Below are positions 25,667 to 34,349 of a stretch of DNA of 36,247 bases, piece after piece. Position 1 is the stretch's first letter. Each line of letters begins with the position of its first letter. Under the pieces are notes generated by a model, which was not told where the DNA came from, made no database searches, and saw only the letters and a program-made list of their open reading frames with translations. The position numbers and the translations under genes are program-made. Source of the DNA: Candidatus Omnitrophota bacterium (GTDB lineage Bacteria; Omnitrophota; Gorgyraeia; 2-01-FULL-45-10); the NCBI GenBank assembly GCA_016935115.1, contig JAFGRN010000023.1, positions 1 through 36,247 on the forward strand, read 5' to 3'.

Positions 25667-26565
25667 CTTTCTATACCCAATGCCTTGCCGGAGATCATCT
25701 CAAGTGCCTGCAAATATTTCCGGCTTGTCTTCCGCGCTATTTCATCCGGAAGCTCCGGGCCGGGAGGCGTCTTGTCCCATGCAAGCGTCTCCAGATAATC
25801 CCTAACGAATTGCTTATCAAAACTCGGCTGCGGGCCGCCCGGTTTATAATCGTCCATGGGCCAGAAACGGGACGAGTCAGGGGTCAATATCTCGTCGATA
25901 AGCATTATCCTGTTCTCATATATACCGAACTCGAATTTTGTGTCGGCAATTATTATACCTTTCGATTCCGCGTACCGGCTCGCCTTAGCGTATAAAGCGA
26001 TGCTGGCCTCTTTGAGCTTACCGGTCACATCCTTGCCCAGATGCCTCTCGACATAATCCTGCGAGACATTGATATCATGCCCTTCGTCCTCTTTCGTGGA
26101 TGGAGTAAAAATAGGCTCCGGAAGCTTGTCGGATTCACGAAGCCCGGCCGGAAGCTTTATCCCGCAAATGGAGCGGCTCTTTTGATACTCTTTCAGGCCG
26201 GATCCCGAAAGATAGCCGCGCACGACACATTCTACAGGGACTGCCTTTGCCTTCTTTACCAGCATCGACCGGCCTTTCAGGATATCCGCGTACTTTTGCA
26301 ACTCTTCCGGGTATCTCGAAACGTCAGCCGAGATAAAATGATTGGCTATAATATCCCCTGTAAGATTAAACCAGAAGAGCGACAGTTGGGTCAGGACCTC
26401 GCCTTTGTGCGGGATACCTGTCGGCAGAACCACGTCGAAACAGGATATCCTGTCTGTTGAAACTACGAGAAGCTTGTCCTTCAGGTCATAGACATCCCTG
26501 ACTTTTCCCCTTTTAAACAGCCCTATATCCGTAAAGCTGGTTTTAAGCAGCGGCTTGCCTGTCAT
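25663..26565 (-). CDS. purC: SAICAR synthase
   Basis: PurC condenses CAIR with aspartate. [36 protein letters not shown] is the family signature, with [17 protein letters not shown] and [13 protein letters not shown] further on. The ORF track begins at 26613 inside purB. The ATG at 26565 has GGGAG 9 nt upstream and gives 300 residues, the longer form of the family. It lies 13 nt after the purB stop. Confidence 0.95.
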   Translation of the reverse strand: MTGKPLLKTSFTDIGLFKRGKVRDVYDLKDKLLVVSTDRISCFDVVLPTGIPHKGEVLTQLSLFWFNLTGDIIANHFISADVSRYPEELQKYADILKGRSMLVKKAKAVPVECVVRGYLSGSGLKEYQKSRSICGIKLPAGLRESDKLPEPIFTPSTKEDEGHDINVSQDYVERHLGKDVTGKLKEASIALYAKASRYAESKGIIIADTKFEFGIYENRIMLIDEILTPDSSRFWPMDDYKPGGPQPSFDKQFVRDYLETLAWDKTPPGPELPDEIARKTSRKYLQALEMISGKALGIER

Positions 26566-26578
26566 GGTAGGCATCTCC

Positions 26579-27871
26579 CTATATTCCCACCTGCCTGAAT
26601 ATCCTGTCCACATTCTTCACATGATATTTAAAATCGAATATATCTTCTATGGTGCCTATCGATAATACCGAGCGTATACCGTCGTCATTAAGCAGTGCGT
26701 CCCTGAATCCGATATTATTACGCTTGGCGGTGAACGCGACGGCCTGTACCTTATCGTATGCCTCATTACGCGTAAGCCCTTTATCGATAAGCTCGAGCAG
26801 GAGCTTGCCGGAGAATACTATACCGCCGGATTTATTGAGGTTTTCCAGCATCCTCTCTTCATTCACTACAAGATGCGAGACTATATCCATGAACTTGTTG
26901 AGCATGTAATCCAGGAGTATGGTCGAATCCGGCAATATCACGCGCTCGACCGAAGAGTGGGATATGTCGCGTTCGTGCCACAGGACGATATCCTCCATGG
27001 CCGCCATCGAATTAGCCCTCAATACGCGCGCCAGGCCCGATATGCGTTCGCACATTATCGGGTTCTTCTTGTGGGGCATTGCGCTCGAGCCCTTCTGGGA
27101 CTTCGAAAAATACTCCTCTACCTCGCCTATCTCCGTATGCTGCAGGTTGCGGAACTCCGTGGAAAACTTCTCAAGCGAAGTCCCTGTAATCGCGACCGCT
27201 GTCAGGAGCTCGGCATGTCGGTCGCGCTGCAGTATCTGCGTGGAGATCCGCGCGCTCTTAAGGCCCATCTTCCTGCACGTGTAAGCCTCGACCGAAGGAT
27301 CTATGTTCGCGTAGGTTCCGACGGCGCCCGATATCTTCCCTACGCTTACCGTCTCGCGCGCCTTCTCGAGCCTCGCGAGATTACGGCCCATCTCATCGTA
27401 GTAAAGGGCGAGCTTCAATCCGAATGTCATGGGCTCGGCGTGGACCGAGTGGGTGCGCCCTATCATGAGCGTCTTCTTATGGCGCCTGGCTTTGCCCTTC
27501 AGTATCCTCATGAGTTTTTTCACGTCATCGATGAGGATGTCACAGGCCTCCCGCATCTGCGCCGAGAGCGCGGTATCCAGCACATCGCTCGAGGTAAGCC
27601 CCATATGGATGTACTTGGCATCGTCGCCGACATATTCCGAAACGCATTTTATGAAAGCTATGACATCGTGGTTTGTCTCGGCCTCGATCTCCCTGATCCT
27701 GTCGACGCTGAACCTGGCCCTCTTCTGTATCTGGAATAGGGACGATTTTGGTATCCGGCCCATCCTGGCGAGCGCTTCGCAGGCATATATCTCCACGTCA
27801 AGCATCCTGCGAAAGCGGTTCTCCTCGCTCCACACGGCAGCCATTCTGGGAAGTGAATATCTGGGTATCAT
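26579..27871 (-). CDS. purB: adenylosuccinate lyase
   Basis: PurB acts twice in purine synthesis, splitting SAICAR and adenylosuccinate. The fumarase-superfamily signature [10 protein letters not shown] is present, together with [13 protein letters not shown] and [16 protein letters not shown]. The ORF track extends 48 codons upstream into repeat DNA beside the tRNA. The ATG at 27871 ([10 protein letters not shown]) has GAGGG just upstream and gives the usual 430 residues. It is the first protein gene after tRNA-Leu. Confidence 0.97.
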   Translation of the reverse strand: MIPRYSLPRMAAVWSEENRFRRMLDVEIYACEALARMGRIPKSSLFQIQKRARFSVDRIREIEAETNHDVIAFIKCVSEYVGDDAKYIHMGLTSSDVLDTALSAQMREACDILIDDVKKLMRILKGKARRHKKTLMIGRTHSVHAEPMTFGLKLALYYDEMGRNLARLEKARETVSVGKISGAVGTYANIDPSVEAYTCRKMGLKSARISTQILQRDRHAELLTAVAITGTSLEKFSTEFRNLQHTEIGEVEEYFSKSQKGSSAMPHKKNPIMCERISGLARVLRANSMAAMEDIVLWHERDISHSSVERVILPDSTILLDYMLNKFMDIVSHLVVNEERMLENLNKSGGIVFSGKLLLELIDKGLTRNEAYDKVQAVAFTAKRNNIGFRDALLNDDGIRSVLSIGTIEDIFDFKYHVKNVDRIFRQVGI

Positions 27872-27891
27872 TATGCCCTCTTTATTTTGAA

Positions 27892-28059
27892 TGGTGCGGA
27901 AGAAGGGAGTCGGCGACTTTGCCTCGCAGTGCTCGGCTCCGTCGCCAGCTTCTTCGCTGTCGCGCATAGCGCTTTTCCTCGCTATTCGCTCGGCGCTCAT
28001 CCGCTTCGACTCCATCTTAAGCCGCTGACAATAACAACTGGTGCGGAAGAAGGGAGTCG
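27892..28059. repeat. direct repeat of the tRNA-Leu 3' end flanking a hairpin-rich spacer
   Basis: The 21-bp sequence tggtgcggaagaagggagtcg occurs at 27892-27912 and, as the genuine tRNA 3' end including CCA, at 28039-28059. The 126 bp between them contain ggcgac/gtcgcc (27912-27917 with 27941-27946) and a cgactcc (28007-28013) that is inverted relative to ggagtcg. There is no ORF of its own, and the purB frame running through it is spurious. Duplicated tRNA 3' ends usually mark integrase attachment sites; a decayed tRNA copy is the other option. Confidence 0.7.
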
Positions 28060-28123
28060 AACCCTTAAGGTTTTACCCATACGGTCCTGAGCCGTACGCG
28101 TCTGCCAATTCCGCCACTTCCGC
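28039..28123 (-). tRNA. tRNA-Leu (anticodon CAG)
   Basis: The acceptor stem GCGGAAG pairs with CTTCCGC, followed by discriminator A and an encoded CCA. The anticodon arm ACGG-CTCAGGA-CCGT gives anticodon CAG, reading CUG. The variable region is long, as in type II tRNAs, and the T arm is AAGGGTTCGACTCCCTT. Length is 85 nt with CCA. A strong promoter lies directly upstream. Confidence 0.95.
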
Positions 28124-28141
28124 TTAGAAACAAGCCCACTC

Positions 28142-28170
28142 AGTATACCTTAAACAATTTTACCTGTCAA
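28142..28170 (-). promoter_or_regulatory. sigma-70 promoter for tRNA-Leu (and perhaps the pur operon)
   Basis: On the minus strand TTGACA (28165-28170), a 17-nt spacer and TATACT (28142-28147) place transcription start near the tRNA 5' end at 28123. I see no separate promoter of similar quality between the tRNA and purB, so the purine genes may be read from here. No purine riboswitch or PurR-like operator was recognised in the 28124-28224 gap. Confidence 0.85.
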
Positions 28171-28224
28171 TTACCCCTCCACAACGGGGAAAATCTGATT
28201 TTGGGAGGCTCTCTTTATGATATT

Positions 28225-29271
28225 TCACTCTGATAACGTGCGGTAACGGGAGATCCTGAGCTGGCCGCAGCCGGCGTCGATATCTTCGCCGCGTGGCTTG
28301 CGATGGTTGACATTGATACCATTGTCGCGAAGAGTTCTGACAAAAACCCTGATATCGGCGGAAGACGGCTCGGCATAACCTTTCATGCTTACCTTATTAC
28401 ATGCTATAGTATTTACCTTACAATTGATCCCCTTGAGAAGTTTAGCCAGTTTCAAGGCATCGCCGCGCGAGGCGTTCGCGCCCTTTATCAGTATGTATTC
28501 GAACGTTATCACGCGGCCTGTATTCCCTGTATACTCCCGGCAGGCCGGGATCAATTCTTTCAGCGGATACTTATTATTGATCGGGACCAGCTTCGAGCGC
28601 ACCTCTTCATCCGCGGAATGGAGCGAAACCGAAAGCTCAACCTGCAAAGCCTCCCTCTCCAGCTTCTTCATTCCGGGTATTATTCCGCAGGTCGATATCG
28701 TCATCCTGCGGGCGCCTATATTAAACGCGTCCGGGTCGTTCAATATCCGTATGGCCTTCAGCAGATTGTCATAATTATCGAGCGGCTCACCTATCCCCAT
28801 AAATACGAGGTTCGTTATGCGGGCCCGCGGATTATCGGCCCTGACAAAGAGGACCTCGTCGAGTATCTCGGAAGCCTTGAGGTTCCTGATAAACCCGAAG
28901 GGCGCGCTCGCGCAAAAAGCGCAGGCGAACCTGCATCCCACCTGCGTCGACAGGCATACGGAAGCCCTGTCTTCTTCAGGCAAAAATACGGCCTCTATGG
29001 CATTGGCGTCCTCGAGCTTCAGGAGATATTTGGTGGTGCCATCGGCCTTTGACTTCCTGGAGTCGAGCATCGTAAGGCGGGTAATATGGAAGATGCCTTT
29101 TAGCTTATGGCGCAACCCGTCGGGAAGGTCACTCATCCCGTCGAACGAACGCGCGCCGGAGGCATACAGCCACCTGAAGACCTGCTTTGCCCTGTAGGCT
29201 TCCGCGCCTGCAGACTTAAGCGCTGACACAAGCCCGTCCTTTGAGAGATTCTTTATGTCGGTCTTATCCAT
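28225..29271 (-). CDS. rlmN: 23S rRNA (A2503-C2)/tRNA (A37-C2) methyltransferase RlmN
   Basis: Radical SAM methyltransferase of 348 residues. The cluster motif is CRFACAFC (Cys113, 117, 120). The two cysteines needed for methyl transfer are both present: Cys106 in SVCLSTQVG, and Cys335 in AGCGQLR, the one that becomes methylated. FMGIGEPLDNYDNL and SLHSADEEVRSKLVP are family blocks. Since the second cysteine sits in an AGCGQLR context, RlmN rather than Cfr is the likely identity. It begins 19 nt after the small metS gene with no clear ribosome-binding site. Confidence 0.95.
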   Translation of the reverse strand: MDKTDIKNLSKDGLVSALKSAGAEAYRAKQVFRWLYASGARSFDGMSDLPDGLRHKLKGIFHITRLTMLDSRKSKADGTTKYLLKLEDANAIEAVFLPEEDRASVCLSTQVGCRFACAFCASAPFGFIRNLKASEILDEVLFVRADNPRARITNLVFMGIGEPLDNYDNLLKAIRILNDPDAFNIGARRMTISTCGIIPGMKKLEREALQVELSVSLHSADEEVRSKLVPINNKYPLKELIPACREYTGNTGRVITFEYILIKGANASRGDALKLAKLLKGINCKVNTIACNKVSMKGYAEPSSADIRVFVRTLRDNGINVNHRKPRGEDIDAGCGQLRISRYRTLSE

Positions 29272-29290
29272 TGTCTGGAAAGGCTGGAAG

Positions 29291-29395
29291 TCAGCCTATC
29301 TTCTTTCTGGTGAGCACTTTGATGAAGCAGAAGATCGTCAATGCCAATATGAATGTCCACGAAAGGAACATGAAGAGCCAGCCCGAGAGCCTCAT
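29291..29395 (-). CDS. metS: MetS-type small subunit of an NSS transporter (34 aa, not in the ORF track)
   Basis: I read this directly from the sequence: MRLSGWLFMFLSWTFILALT continues as IFCFIKVLTRKKIG and stop. It is one membrane helix with a basic C-terminus. Its ATG overlaps the TGA of the symporter gene (ATGA), and GAGAAAGG lies about 7 nt upstream. Small single-helix subunits encoded right after NSS-family transporters are known from Corynebacterium MetP-MetS (methionine/alanine uptake). The position, size and helix fit that family. The symbol here is not the Bacillus MetRS gene of the same name. Confidence 0.85.
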   Translation of the reverse strand: MRLSGWLFMFLSWTFILALTIFCFIKVLTRKKIG

Positions 29396-30945
29396 GTTTT
29401 GGCCTTTCTCTTCCTCATCCAGGCTATCTTAACCAGGACTGCAAGCGTCACAAAAGCCGCCACAAGGCAGAATCTCGTGGCGAATACTATCTGCCTATCA
29501 GGCGCGGAAACGTTTTTCATCAATATCGTCGGAATGCCGTCCTGATACAGCCAGAACCCCAGGATCACAATAAGAAATGCCGGGGTAATGTATTTTATTA
29601 TGAATTTATATATGCCGGGTACGCGCATGTCCGCGCCATGGTGTATCTCCTCCCAGGCCTTCTCCATTCCGAATACCCATGCGAAGAGTATCACCTCAAC
29701 CGTGGCAAACAGCACAAGGCAGAATGTCCCGCCCCAGAAGTCGAGCTCGTCCACTACGCCCCTGCCGAGAAGGAATATCGGGGCCTGGCACAATACGAAA
29801 AGTACCACGCCGAATATAGATACCGCTTTTTTCCTCGTTATATTAAATTCGTCCTCGAGAAACGCGATCGCCGGCTGGGCAAGCGATACGGATGAAGTTA
29901 TGCCCGCGAGAAAGAGCAGCATAAACCAGAGGCAGCCGAAGAACTGCCCGAGCGCCATCTTACCGAATATGAGCGGCATCGTGACAAACCCCAGGTTAAA
30001 CGCGCCGCTATGCGCTATATCCCGCACCCCGCCCGGCCCGAAGAAGACGAAAGCCGCCGGGATTATTATGCTGCCTCCTATAATGACTTCGATCAGCTCA
30101 TTGGTACCTACCGCCGATAATCCCGACAGGACCACGTCGTCGCCCTTAGAAAGATAGCTGGCATACGTAAGGATCACGCCTATGCCGACGGACAGGGTAA
30201 AGAATATCTGCCCTGCGGCGGCGAGCCAGACCTTTGCGCTCTTCAGCGCAGTGAAATCCGGATTCCATAAAAATCCCAGGCCGTTAACAAGGTTCCAGCC
30301 GGGCCTTGACGGATCGGGCGTTCCCAGCATAAGCACGCGCACCATCATGATTATTCCGAACAGAAACAGAAGAGGCATCGCCACCTTGCAGAGCCTCTCG
30401 ATGCCGCCCCTGATCCCGTAATAGGTAACCGCCATATTCGCGATGAACGTCACCAGGAAGAACACGTATGCCGGGGCCATATTGCAGAAATATGAGTTTC
30501 TCTCGAGCCCCTGAAAGCCCCGAAGGAACGACTGCATCGCCGTTTCTGTCGCGGCGGATGAGTACCTGCCGGTCATAGCGAAGAAACTGTACGCGAGCGT
30601 CCATGATTCTATATAGGTATAATAGACCATTATAACGAGCGGGCCGAATATCCCTATCACGCCGAAGTACTTGATAAAACGGTTCTTGGCCCACATATTA
30701 TGGAATATGCCGGGAGCTGTGCCGTGCCCGAACCCGCCTCCGAACCGGCCGAGAGTCCACTCCACCCACATGAGCGGTATGCCAAGAAGGAGTAGCGACA
30801 CAAAATACGGTATCATGAATGCACCGCCGCCGTTGGACGCCGCCTGTACCGGGAAACGCAACAAGTTACCGAGGCCGATGGCGCTTCCGGCTACCGCCAT
30901 TATGATACCAAGCCTTGTGCCCCATGCCTGCCGCTTATTCGCCAT
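29392..30945 (-). CDS. sodium:neurotransmitter-symporter-family (LeuT-fold) amino acid transporter
   Basis: Inner-membrane Na+-coupled symporter with about 12 hydrophobic segments. RLGIIMAVAGSAIGLGNLLRFP is the TM1 signature with the unwound sodium-binding stretch, and GGGAFMIPYF follows. Together with its small subunit it resembles the methionine/alanine importer MetPS, but substrate cannot be read from sequence. The ORF begins at 30963; I prefer ATG 30945, with AGGAG 4 nt upstream, giving 517 residues. It overlaps the end of the PaaK-like gene. Its operon partners act on carboxylates and amines, hinting at an amino-acid-like substrate. Confidence 0.88.
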   Translation of the reverse strand: MANKRQAWGTRLGIIMAVAGSAIGLGNLLRFPVQAASNGGGAFMIPYFVSLLLLGIPLMWVEWTLGRFGGGFGHGTAPGIFHNMWAKNRFIKYFGVIGIFGPLVIMVYYTYIESWTLAYSFFAMTGRYSSAATETAMQSFLRGFQGLERNSYFCNMAPAYVFFLVTFIANMAVTYYGIRGGIERLCKVAMPLLFLFGIIMMVRVLMLGTPDPSRPGWNLVNGLGFLWNPDFTALKSAKVWLAAAGQIFFTLSVGIGVILTYASYLSKGDDVVLSGLSAVGTNELIEVIIGGSIIIPAAFVFFGPGGVRDIAHSGAFNLGFVTMPLIFGKMALGQFFGCLWFMLLFLAGITSSVSLAQPAIAFLEDEFNITRKKAVSIFGVVLFVLCQAPIFLLGRGVVDELDFWGGTFCLVLFATVEVILFAWVFGMEKAWEEIHHGADMRVPGIYKFIIKYITPAFLIVILGFWLYQDGIPTILMKNVSAPDRQIVFATRFCLVAAFVTLAVLVKIAWMRKRKAKT

Positions 30946-32269
30946 GGCACTCCTGTTTGACATACCGCCTGTCCACCAGCCGTAACAGCTTCCTTCCGGT
31001 ACGGACTTCTCCGGGCTTATGATATACGAACGATGTCTCGAATATGGCTATCTCCATGTTCTTCCACAGGTCCGGATAATGCGATTTGATATTGGAAAAT
31101 ATTTTTCTCTTCACATCTTCGGCCGAACGGCCTTCCTTGAGCTCAAGGTTAAATTCCATCACCTCTTTTATATCGTTCAATTTCAATACGATCTGCCATT
31201 CGCTGGTTATGCCGTCCACATCCTTCAATATCTCCTGGAACATGAGCGGATAGATATTGCCGCCGGAAGCCACCACAAGCTCATCAGACCTGCCGCGCAT
31301 TCTCGCCAGTTTCCTGTATGGCAGGCCGCACGGGCACCTCTCTTCTATGATCCTGCTGATATCCCTGTTCCTGTAACGTATGAGGGGCATTGTGCGGCGC
31401 GCTAGCGTGGTGAATGTGACTTCGCCGTATCCCTCGGCATCGGGATCCGTTATCTCCACTAAAAAATTATTCTCATCTATATGATACCCGCCGGCGCACT
31501 TTCTGAACGCCTCGAATGCCATGATCCCGGCGGACTCCACCGACGCGTAAACCATCCTCACCTCTACGCCCGGCCAGACCTTCTCCATCCATGGCCGCGC
31601 CGCGTCAGGCATCTCTTCGGCGCCGCCTATTATGAACTTCAGCGGGTACGAACCGCTCTTCTCCGCTATCTCGGTTAGCCGTATGAGCCATGTCGGCTCG
31701 CCCAGGACGACGTTAAAATTATACGTCGGTATCCTCTTATAAACTTCCATGGGATCGACCTTACCCGCCGCCATGCCGAGCATTCCCGAATGCTCGAGCG
31801 ATTTCTGCCCGATCATCCCCGGTATCCATATACAGAAGTCGAACGCGTTCACGATCCTGTCCGTTTTCCTGACGCCGCCGATAAGCATACCGGCCGCGTT
31901 GAATTTGCCTATATGCCCCAACTCATCCATCGAGACATAGATCCTCTTGTTCCTTCCCGTTGTGCCGGAGGATTCGAATACCATGTGCGGCTGCCTGCAG
32001 AGAAAATCCTCGGCATGCTCCACTATGTCCTGCGGGGTCGTATAAAATCCGCCAAGATCGGATGGCTTGCGGACTTTGTCAGGATTAATATTAAGGCTGT
32101 CGAATTTCTGCCTGTAGAATCTGGAATGCCTGTAAGCGTATCTGACAACCTCGCAAAAAGATTCGCGCGCCTTCCAATCGAGAAGCGCCCGGGGAGTCTT
32201 GTTGGAAATGGCTGCCAGCATCCCCGGAGACGCTTTAGATATGGCCAGATCGGCTATTTTAGATATCAT
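30935..32269 (-). CDS. PaaK/CapK-like adenylate-forming enzyme
   Basis: The 444-residue protein has the ANL-superfamily P-loop SSGTTGRNKRIYVS, a core LIRYRNRDISRII, and GRSDELVVASGGNIYP, which fit the phenylacetate-CoA ligase / coenzyme F390 synthetase branch. It should adenylate a carboxylate and may pass it to CoA or an amine. The substrate is unknown. A phenylacetate pathway is unlikely, since no paa genes are nearby. Neighbours are a class III aminotransferase 7 nt upstream and an amino acid symporter overlapping downstream. The start (ATG 32269) has only a weak ribosome-binding site. Confidence 0.8.
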   Translation of the reverse strand: MISKIADLAISKASPGMLAAISNKTPRALLDWKARESFCEVVRYAYRHSRFYRQKFDSLNINPDKVRKPSDLGGFYTTPQDIVEHAEDFLCRQPHMVFESSGTTGRNKRIYVSMDELGHIGKFNAAGMLIGGVRKTDRIVNAFDFCIWIPGMIGQKSLEHSGMLGMAAGKVDPMEVYKRIPTYNFNVVLGEPTWLIRLTEIAEKSGSYPLKFIIGGAEEMPDAARPWMEKVWPGVEVRMVYASVESAGIMAFEAFRKCAGGYHIDENNFLVEITDPDAEGYGEVTFTTLARRTMPLIRYRNRDISRIIEERCPCGLPYRKLARMRGRSDELVVASGGNIYPLMFQEILKDVDGITSEWQIVLKLNDIKEVMEFNLELKEGRSAEDVKRKIFSNIKSHYPDLWKNMEIAIFETSFVYHKPGEVRTGRKLLRLVDRRYVKQECHGE

Positions 32270-32276
32270 GGGCGGC

Positions 32277-33698
32277 CTATGAGATCTCTTTTAAGGCTCT
32301 ATTCAGGGCCTCTTCGAAGAGATCGATGCCAAGGTCGATCTCCTTCTCGGTAATGTATAACGAAGGCGCCAGCGTGAAGGCATTCTTGTAATAACCGCCG
32401 ACATCAAGCACCAGCCCGCGCTTCTTCCCGCCTGCCGTGAGAGTGCCGCTTAAACCTATCTCCTCTATGCGGTCGGTCAGCGCCTTATTCGGGGTAAAGC
32501 CGTCCTTCTGGCAAAGCTCTATCCTGAGCGCAAGGCCCAATCCGTCGACATCGCCTATCTGCGAATATCTCTTCTGCAATGCCTTCAGCCTTGAGAGGAA
32601 ATATGCCCCCTTTTTCGGCACATCTACGGCAAAATTTGATTCCTCTATCAGCTTCATCACCTCAAGGCCCGCGGCCGTGCCCTGCGGATTCGAGGAGAAT
32701 GTCGAATGCGTGGATCCGGGGCCGAAGACCTTGGGATTTATCAGCTTCTCCCTCGCCCATATGCACGATATGGGGTTGAGCCCGTTGGTCAATGCCTTGC
32801 CGAATACGATAATGTCGGGCGATACCTCAAAATGCTCTATGGCCCAGAATTTTCCCGTCCTGAAGAAGCCCATCTGGATCTCATCGTCCACCATCATGAT
32901 ATTGTGCCTGTCCAGGATCTCTTTAAGGCCCGAAAAATATTCCCGCGGCGGTACGACATACCCGCCTGTCCCCTGTACGGGCTCTACGTAGAAGGCGGCG
33001 AATTCGCAATTGTTGGTCTTATTATTTATAACGCCGTAATATTCGGTCTCGAATAATTTCTCAAACTGTTTCAGGCAGTACATGCCGCAGGAGTCTTTTT
33101 TCTTCTCATAAGGGCACCTGAAGCAGTACGGATACGGCACGAAGAGCGCCCTGTCCCCGAAGTGGCCGAACTTCTCCCTGTAACGGTAACTCGATGTTAT
33201 GGCCGAAGCGCCGAGGGTCCTGCCATGATATCCGCCCATGAACGCGAAGACGAGGTTCTTCCCGGTATGATTGCGCACAAGCTTCATCGAATCCTCTATC
33301 GCGGAGGCGCCTCCGACATTGAAATGGACACGGCCCTTCTCTTCGAAAGTCCTCTCGGCCCTCTGCGCTATCCTGGCCGCGAGACGTATCTTCTCCTCAT
33401 GCAGGTACTGGCATGCCAGGTGCGGCAGGCGATCGATCTGACGCCTGAGAGCGTCGATAATGCGCTTATTGTTATATCCGAAATTCACCGCCGAATACAG
33501 CATCTGCAGGTCGAGAAACTCCGTCCCGTTCCTGTCATAAAGGAAAGATCCTTTACAATGTTCAAATATATTCGGTTTCGGGACATAGTGGACGGTATCC
33601 CCCCACGAACAATACTTCTCCTCGAGCTTCATCAGCTCATCCTGTGATGCCTCTCTCTCCTCCGGCTTTCTTACGAGGGTCTTCTGTTTTTGGGCCAC
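32277..33698 (-). CDS. class III PLP aminotransferase, substrate unknown
   Basis: Fold-type I aminotransferase of 473 residues, related to ornithine, GABA and glutamate-semialdehyde enzymes. FNVGGASAIEDSMKL is near the PLP phosphate site, DDEIQMGFFRTG contains the PLP-binding Asp, and the Schiff-base lysine is in FGKALTNG. A cysteine cluster YCFRCPYEKKKDSCGMYC (CxxC-x8-CxxxC) sits before the large-domain strand; similar inserts occur in some class III enzymes. The start is GTG with a strong AAGGAG 6-7 nt upstream, although it overlaps the HAD gene by 28 nt. Confidence 0.85.
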   Translation of the reverse strand: MAQKQKTLVRKPEEREASQDELMKLEEKYCSWGDTVHYVPKPNIFEHCKGSFLYDRNGTEFLDLQMLYSAVNFGYNNKRIIDALRRQIDRLPHLACQYLHEEKIRLAARIAQRAERTFEEKGRVHFNVGGASAIEDSMKLVRNHTGKNLVFAFMGGYHGRTLGASAITSSYRYREKFGHFGDRALFVPYPYCFRCPYEKKKDSCGMYCLKQFEKLFETEYYGVINNKTNNCEFAAFYVEPVQGTGGYVVPPREYFSGLKEILDRHNIMMVDDEIQMGFFRTGKFWAIEHFEVSPDIIVFGKALTNGLNPISCIWAREKLINPKVFGPGSTHSTFSSNPQGTAAGLEVMKLIEESNFAVDVPKKGAYFLSRLKALQKRYSQIGDVDGLGLALRIELCQKDGFTPNKALTDRIEEIGLSGTLTAGGKKRGLVLDVGGYYKNAFTLAPSLYITEKEIDLGIDLFEEALNRALKEIS

Positions 33699-34348
33699 GA
33701 TTCGCTCCTTTTCAAATATTTATAAACATCCGACAAGTCATCAAACGGGACAAAAGGCACCTTTTCTGAACTAAGGCGCTCCCTGAGTGAACTCTTGGCA
33801 AATACGAGATCCGTTCTCTTCGATGGACACAGGTCGGACAGGCCGTCACCGACATAGATTGACCTCGTATTGCGGCCTATATTGGCCTTAAGATTCCCGG
33901 TCTTGCAATGTGCGCAGCGTTTGCGGCATCTGCCGCTGTACGGGAATCGCGGAATAAGCGACTCCTTCAATAATTTCAGCGAATTGCAGTAGACATCTAC
34001 TCCGCTGATACCGTTATTTTTAAGGATGCCTTTCAGTATATAATCGAAGTTGTCGCTCAATATCACCTTGCGCGTATTATTCCTGTCGCAGAGCCCCAAT
34101 ATTTTCTTAAAAGAAGGGTCGAGCTTTATTCCCGAAAGATAACTGTCGAGCCTGCCGCGGGTTATCTTTATGCCGCGTATCTGGGCGTCGAGGCACTCGA
34201 GGGATCCTATCTCGCCTCTTTTCCATTTCTCTTCGAGCGCCATCCAATTATCGTCTTTCGAAAAACGCTCCAGCATATCGTCAAGGATGTCAAATTTCGT
34301 TATGGTATTATCAAAATCGAAGAAGAAGACGCATTTTCCACGGCTCAT
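33671..34348 (-). CDS. HAD-IB phosphatase (MtnX/PHOSPHO1-like)
   Basis: HAD hydrolase of 225 residues with motif I FDFDNTIT (Asp11, Asp13), motif II ILSDNFD and motif IV YVGDGLSDLCP. A small cap follows motif I. A cysteine-containing segment (CRKRCAHCKTGNLK) before motif IV is reminiscent of the PHOSPHO1/2 phosphoethanolamine-phosphocholine phosphatases and MtnX-like proteins. The natural substrate is unknown. Methionine salvage is not supported by other mtn genes here. It lies 1 nt after malQ, and its end overlaps the aminotransferase start. Confidence 0.8.
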   Translation of the reverse strand: MSRGKCVFFFDFDNTITKFDILDDMLERFSKDDNWMALEEKWKRGEIGSLECLDAQIRGIKITRGRLDSYLSGIKLDPSFKKILGLCDRNNTRKVILSDNFDYILKGILKNNGISGVDVYCNSLKLLKESLIPRFPYSGRCRKRCAHCKTGNLKANIGRNTRSIYVGDGLSDLCPSKRTDLVFAKSSLRERLSSEKVPFVPFDDLSDVYKYLKRSESWPKNRRPS

Positions 34349-34349
34349 T

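Noticed and set aside
27872-28015. N-terminal 48-residue extension of PurB in the ORF track
   Set aside because: It runs through repeat DNA beside the tRNA, gives no known PurB sequence, and a proper ATG with GAGGG upstream exists at 27871.
28124-28224. Purine riboswitch or rho-independent terminator before tRNA-Leu
   Set aside because: Short GC stems (cccc/gggg) exist but without a U tract, and no purine aptamer core was seen. A promoter is the only convincing element.
30935-32269. Genuine phenylacetate-CoA ligase (paaK)
   Set aside because: No paaABCDE or other ring-degradation genes. The family includes many enzymes with other carboxylate substrates.
33671-34348. MtnX of the methionine salvage pathway
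   Set aside because: No mtnA, B, C, D, K or W genes are nearby, and the HAD-IB motifs are shared by several phosphatase groups.
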